A stretch of 30,136 nt of DNA from Betaproteobacteria bacterium (GTDB lineage: Bacteria > Pseudomonadota > Gammaproteobacteria > Burkholderiales > Usitatibacteraceae), in the NCBI GenBank assembly GCA_016720925.1, contig JADKJR010000029.1:1-30136 (forward strand), written 5' to 3'. Under the pieces are notes generated by a model. That model was not told where the DNA came from. It was given only the letters and a program-made list of their open reading frames with translations, and did no database searches. Position numbers and translations under genes: made by a program. This document shows positions 26,764-30,136 of the stretch, piece by piece. The first letter of the stretch is position 1. Each line of letters begins with the position of its first letter.

Positions 26764-27903
26764 ATGAAGCGCCTCGACATGGTGCCGCGCCCCGATTGGC
26801 CACAAAAAATGGAAGCGCTCGGTTTCGGCTTTCATTCCATCGACGGCATCTACTGGGACGAGCGCGCCTGCTACGAATTCACCTCGGCCGAGATCGATGC
26901 TCTGGAAACCGCGACGGCCGAACTGCATGAATTGTGCGTCGAGGCCGCGGGCCATGTAATCGATACCGGCGACTACGAGCGCTTTGCTATCCCGTCCGAA
27001 TTTATCCCGTTGGTCGAGCGCTCGTGGAACGATGACGAGGCCACGCTTTTCGGCCGCTTCGATTTTTCCTGGGATGGCCACGGCGCGCCGAAGATGCTGG
27101 AGTACAACGCCGATACGCCGACCTCGCTGATCGAAGCGAGTGTTGCGCAGTGGTACTGGCTGCAGGAAGTGGTGATGCCGAAGAATCCGCGCGCCGACCA
27201 GTTCAATTCACTGCACGAAAAACTGATCGAGCGCTGGAAGGAAATCGTCGCGGAACTGCCCGGCAAGACGGTGCACTTCACCTGTGTAGCCGACAGCGAA
27301 GAAGATGTCGGCAACCTCGATTACCTGCGCGACGTCGCGATGCAAGGTGGCGTCGATGCCAAGTTCATCGACATCGGCGACATCGGCTGGGACGCCGTGG
27401 CAAAAGTCTTCGCCGATACAGAGAACAACGAAATCAAGACGCTGTTCAAACTCTATCCCTGGGAATGGATGGTGCGCGAAGCCTTCGGCCGCAATCTGAT
27501 CGACAGCCGCATGCGCACCATTGAGCCCGCCTGGAAAATGCTGCTCTCGAACAAGGCGATACTGCCGGTGCTGTGGGAACTCAACCCCGATCATCCCAAC
27601 CTGCTGCCCTCGTACTACGAGCCGCAGAAATTCGCCACCGACTACGTGAAGAAACCGATCCTGTCGCGCGAAGGTGCCAACGTCACCATCACCACCGACA
27701 AAGGCGAGATCGCCATCCCTGGCGAATACGGCGCGGAAGGGTTCATCTACCAGGCCTATCACCCACTGCCGGTGTACGACGGCAGCCACACGGTGATCGG
27801 CAGCTGGATCATCGGCGATGAGCCAGCCGGGATCGGCATCCGCGAAGACGAATCACCCGTCACCAAGAACACCAGCCGTTTCCTGCCGCATTATTTTGTT
27901 TGA
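26764..27903 (+). CDS. Glutathionylspermidine-synthase-like ATP-grasp ligase (YgiC/YjfC type)
   Basis: A 379-residue protein corresponding to the synthetase half of glutathionylspermidine synthase, without the N-terminal amidase domain. LFGRFDFSWDG..PKMLEYNADTPTSLIEAS is the family's most conserved block and contains substrate and Mg-binding residues. Also seen: FKLYPWEWMV, LPVLWELNPDHPNLLPSYYE, KKPILSREGANV and FIYQAYHPLPVYDG, and the end FLPHYFV. ATP-grasp enzymes of this kind form an amide between a carboxylate and an amine such as spermidine. Shine-Dalgarno GGAG lies 5 bases before the ATG. E. coli YgiC and YjfC keep the fold but lack clear glutathionylspermidine synthase activity, so the acceptor is open. 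Confidence 0.92.
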   Translation: MKRLDMVPRPDWPQKMEALGFGFHSIDGIYWDERACYEFTSAEIDALETATAELHELCVEAAGHVIDTGDYERFAIPSEFIPLVERSWNDDEATLFGRFDFSWDGHGAPKMLEYNADTPTSLIEASVAQWYWLQEVVMPKNPRADQFNSLHEKLIERWKEIVAELPGKTVHFTCVADSEEDVGNLDYLRDVAMQGGVDAKFIDIGDIGWDAVAKVFADTENNEIKTLFKLYPWEWMVREAFGRNLIDSRMRTIEPAWKMLLSNKAILPVLWELNPDHPNLLPSYYEPQKFATDYVKKPILSREGANVTITTDKGEIAIPGEYGAEGFIYQAYHPLPVYDGSHTVIGSWIIGDEPAGIGIREDESPVTKNTSRFLPHYFV

Positions 27904-27924
27904 CGACATCAAGAGGACAGTGCC

Positions 27925-28341
27925 ATGACCCAATACGAAATCCTGGAATCCTTCGGCGGCTTCGACGACTTCCTGCTCTACCTCGCCATCGCCAGCGTGC
28001 TGCTGGCGGTGTTCGTCGCCATCTATACGCGGATCACTCCCTACCGCGAAATCGCGCTGATCCGCGACAACAACATGGCGGCCGCATTCAGCCTCTCGGG
28101 TGCCTTGATCGGCATGGTGGTTCCGCTGGCGAACGCGGTCGAATACAGCGTGAATCCGATCGATATGGCGATCTGGGGATTCATCGCGCTGGCGATTCAA
28201 CTCATCGTCTTCGTCATCGCGCGCATCGCGCTGCCGAATATCGTCGTGGACATCCCGGCGGGCAAGCAGGCGGCGGGATTTTTTCTGGGGGCAATTTCGA
28301 TCGCGGCGGGGTTGTTGAATGCGGCGTGCATGACGTATTGA
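27925..28341 (+). CDS. DUF350 (YjfL) membrane protein
   Basis: A 138-residue inner-membrane protein with about four hydrophobic helices (near residues 17-36, 50-72, 80-100 and 112-136). LYLAIASVLLAVFVAIYTRITPYREIALIRDNNMAAAFSLSGALIGMVVPLANAV matches the DUF350 core. Function is unknown. The gene is 21 bases after the ATP-grasp gene with an AAGAGGA ribosome site. In E. coli yjfL also lies with yjfM (DUF1190) and yjfC. It probably gives the module its membrane anchor or channel. Confidence 0.88.
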   Translation: MTQYEILESFGGFDDFLLYLAIASVLLAVFVAIYTRITPYREIALIRDNNMAAAFSLSGALIGMVVPLANAVEYSVNPIDMAIWGFIALAIQLIVFVIARIALPNIVVDIPAGKQAAGFFLGAISIAAGLLNAACMTY

Positions 28342-28650
28342 AAGATGAAAGTCTAGCGTTGGCGGGGCGTTCGGGACATAAATGGCCGAAAAGGCGCGCT
28401 GGTGCTAGTGTTATTGAAAAATGATGGTTGCCGCTTTGGCGTTCTTGCCGAAAAAGTTGTTGCGACATTTCGGGATTCTGTTGATGGTGGGGCGACGCGG
28501 CAAGCGCGGTGAAAAGGCGATGTTCATCATGAGTATTTATCCTCTTACCCTCCGCATGATAGACGGCAACACGGAATGGTGTGCAGTCGCGGTGCTTCCT
28601 ACATTCAGTTCCGCGTTAAGAGGGCAGATCGTCGCTCAAGGACAAGGAGC
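28342..28650. other. Intergenic stretch: repeat copy D and no convincing gene
   Basis: About 309 bases between the DUF350 gene and the accessory cluster. It starts with repeat copy D. A 79-codon frame (28421-28660) covers the rest, but its product resembles no family and has no clear ribosome site; it partly overlaps the start of the next gene. Nothing else stands out. Confidence 0.5.
28353..28408. repeat. Local hairpin repeat, copy D
   Basis: Arms CTAGCGTTGGCG (28353-28364) and CGCTGGTGCTAG (28397-28408), centre GACATAAATGGCC. As RNA every one of the 12 positions pairs when G-U is allowed, although the DNA palindrome has four mismatches. The right half is identical with copy A over 20 or more bases. 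It starts 12 bases after the DUF350 stop. Confidence 0.78.
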
Positions 28651-28923
28651 ATGGCGCTAGACCGACGACGTCCGCTTCGTCTACTTGCTGCTGACTGGCT
28701 AAAGAAGTTCGCAACTGACTCTGGCTTCGACTTCAAACAGCAGGGCAACGGGAAGGACAGTCTCACGTTCGGCGTGCCAGGCGAGTCGGCAATCGAGGTG
28801 AGGTTCATTGATGGCGAACCCTTCGTCGAGTTCCACACTGAAGTTCCCGCGCTGCAGCGGTTGATTGACGGCACTCAGCAACGGCAATTGAAAATGCCCA
28901 TCGCGGGCTCTTCGGCGACATGA
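28651..28923 (+). CDS. Hypothetical protein; possible N-terminal part of the next gene
   Basis: 90 residues from MALDRRRPLRLL, with AAGGAG close before the ATG. The product is mixed and basic at the start (WLKKFATDSGFDFKQQGNGKD), then acidic (EVRFIDGEPFVEFHTEVP). No family recognised. Its stop overlaps the next ATG as ATGA (28920-28923). The last nine residues (MPIAGSSAT) look less natural than the reading in the next frame (NAHRGLFGDMIWYSTEY). This gene and the next could therefore be one protein split by a frameshift near 28893. Confidence 0.55.
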   Translation: MALDRRRPLRLLAADWLKKFATDSGFDFKQQGNGKDSLTFGVPGESAIEVRFIDGEPFVEFHTEVPALQRLIDGTQQRQLKMPIAGSSAT

Positions 28924-29903
28924 TCTGGTACTCGACCGAATACTCTGTCAGTGGCCTGACTCCTTCATTCACGCGAAACATGTCCTCCAACTTGTTCGAG
29001 TTTCTGACAGCGCAGACTCGAGTTCTAGGTTGGCGACGTATCGGACAGGATGTGCTTCTTGAGTTCAAGGAGGACCAGTCCGAGACTAGTAGTCAGCCAT
29101 CTCCGTTCGCCCCACCTGGGAAGGTGGCTGTACATCTCGCATCGCGCGGTCCAATGCAAGGCTTCTTCGCTGACGATATAGCCCATCAACTTGCCGAAAC
29201 AGCCGCCGCAATCTGTGCCTTCGCTCTGGGACGTCCAGTGGCGGGTGGGACCTTCGTGATTCCAACAAAGCCGGAAGCACTTCCTGACCTTCAGGCTAGA
29301 CACAAGGATCTGGCAATTCTGAACATTGCGCGTAAGAGCGTCTCACTTGATATCTTCTCAACCGACTCGGGCGTGCCCGAGCTGGATCACTTCCACCGCA
29401 TGCGCGCAGCACTCCGCACCCACAATGCTGCGCTCGCGCAAGATAACGACGAGGTTGCGCGCATCTTGTACGTCGTAGCCATGGAATCTTTGTGCGCGCC
29501 CAGAACGACGTGGAGAACTGAGAGGATGTCGCGCAGGTTCTTGGACTTCTTTGATGACCTTATGCCCGATGCACTTGACGAGGTCGTTGCACACGCGAAC
29601 TTTGAGGAAGCGTTTGGAACAAAACGAGGCGAGCGCACCGCGCGGGCCTTGAGACGCGACTTGCTGCGGCAAGCCTATTCCCTTCGTTCAGAACCGGTCC
29701 ATCAGGGGCTCTCAGCTCAGTTCTGCCCATTTGGCATGAGTTACGATGACTCAGCAACACTTCAGCGCGGCTTCTTCTGCGACTTGAGTGAGAGGGCAAT
29801 TCTCGCCTACTTGCGTGCGCCGCGCAGTTCACTGGTTGGTCATCCAATCCTAGATCGTCCGCCCGGTGGTCTGCCGTCGTCGCCCGCTTGGCTCGAACGT
29901 TGA
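28920..29903 (+). CDS. HEPN-like (Apea-type) domain protein
   Basis: A 327-residue soluble protein. The C-terminal part is helical and has AYSLRSEPVHQG, with R256 and H261 in the R-x4-H pattern of HEPN RNases, preceded by helices rich in Arg/Leu (RTARALRRDLLRQ) and followed by FCDLSERAILAYLRAP. This resembles Apea-like HEPN domains of toxin and antiviral proteins. The N-terminal 150 residues are not recognised. The gene overlaps the upstream one by four bases and is followed 15 bases later by another gene, which forms an accessory operon. The family call rests on the motif only. Confidence 0.55.
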   Translation: MIWYSTEYSVSGLTPSFTRNMSSNLFEFLTAQTRVLGWRRIGQDVLLEFKEDQSETSSQPSPFAPPGKVAVHLASRGPMQGFFADDIAHQLAETAAAICAFALGRPVAGGTFVIPTKPEALPDLQARHKDLAILNIARKSVSLDIFSTDSGVPELDHFHRMRAALRTHNAALAQDNDEVARILYVVAMESLCAPRTTWRTERMSRRFLDFFDDLMPDALDEVVAHANFEEAFGTKRGERTARALRRDLLRQAYSLRSEPVHQGLSAQFCPFGMSYDDSATLQRGFFCDLSERAILAYLRAPRSSLVGHPILDRPPGGLPSSPAWLER

Positions 29904-29918
29904 CCCGCAAGGAAGTCG

Positions 29919-30136
29919 ATGAATACTTTCCAATCAATGAACGAGGCGGTACGAGTTGCCAAGCAGATACTTGCAGGCGAGATTGGTCCAAATATTGGTT
30001 GCGACATCATCTACAGAATTGGCAAAGCACTTGATTACCCCTCCGAACTTGGGGCATTTTCGTTGCTAGGCCACGAGCAGTATGATCACGAACACATTGG
30101 GATCACTGCTGAATCATGTGTTCCGGATATTTTGGA
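29919..30136 (+). CDS. Hypothetical protein, N-terminal part; cut by the window end
   Basis: 72 codons are visible from an ATG with AAGGA six bases upstream. The product starts MNTFQSMNEAVRVAKQILAGEIGPNIG and is mixed polar and hydrophobic with acidic HEQYDHEH later. It looks like a small soluble protein of the kind often found as an immunity or antitoxin partner, but I recognise no family. It follows the HEPN-like gene by 15 bases on the same strand, so both are probably co-transcribed. Confidence 0.65.
   Translation, partial: MNTFQSMNEAVRVAKQILAGEIGPNIGCDIIYRIGKALDYPSELGAFSLLGHEQYDHEHIGITAESCVPDIL

Noticed and set aside
28421..28660. 79-codon frame in the gap before the accessory genes
   Set aside because: No recognisable family, no clear ribosome site, and overlaps the start of a better-supported gene. 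It could be a real small protein, but the sequence does not show it.

Overview
The window looks like a chromosomal segment of a betaproteobacterium. Three things support this. The order yicC-gmk-rpoZ-spoT-ridA-recG-ubiC...ubiA is a housekeeping order I associate with that class. A protein kinase, a PP2C phosphatase and rph lie next to yicC on the other strand. The DNA is moderately GC-rich and carries ubiquinone genes. The assignment is inference, because no rRNA or other marker is present.

Layout. (1) 1-9436, minus strand: the 5' part of a thiolase gene, ubiA, a divergent trpF-like gene, ubiC, recG, ridA, spoT, rpoZ, gmk and yicC. (2) 9617-12449, plus strand: a Ser/Thr kinase gene split by a one-base frameshift, a PP2C phosphatase and RNase PH, followed by a doubtful small ORF. 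(3) About 12.75-12.97 kb: a repeat-filled gap with a MITE-like element carrying a dRS3-type palindrome and one copy of a local hairpin repeat. (4) 12973-22741, minus strand: nine genes in the style of the ArsS ('arsenosugar') clusters. In transcription order they are radical SAM ArsS, a degenerate metallophosphoesterase, a patatin, a TVP38-flavoprotein disulfide reductase fusion, a DUF547 protein, a TIGR04283-type glycosyltransferase, a TIGR04282/DUF2064 transferase, a DUF3047 protein and an FAD oxidoreductase. The methyltransferase ArsM is not in the window. (5) 22871-24874, minus: transketolase. (6) 25010-28341, plus: a polyamine module of speD, speE, a DUF1190-like lipoprotein, a glutathionylspermidine-synthase-like ATP-grasp (YjfC/YgiC type) and a DUF350 membrane protein. 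(7) From 28651 to the end, plus: an accessory cluster of a small protein, a HEPN-like protein and a truncated third gene, with less GC-rich and less typical coding sequence.

How the parts may work together. Region 1 combines stringent response and nucleotide genes (spoT, gmk, rpoZ) with the first steps of ubiquinone synthesis (ubiC makes 4-hydroxybenzoate, ubiA prenylates it). In region 4 ArsS, two sugar-transferase-like proteins, redox flavoproteins and secreted DUF proteins suggest a multi-step pathway with steps in the cytoplasm, membrane and periplasm. In region 6 SpeD and SpeE would make an aminopropylated polyamine, the ATP-grasp enzyme would form an amide with it, and the lipoprotein and DUF350 protein place the process at the envelope.

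A roughly 56-base hairpin repeat occurs five times in the window, always between genes and mostly just after a stop codon. In one copy the stem is kept through G-U pairs, which points to selection at the RNA level. The most interesting items are this repeat, the polyamine/ATP-grasp/DUF350 module, the ArsS cluster and the terminal HEPN operon.
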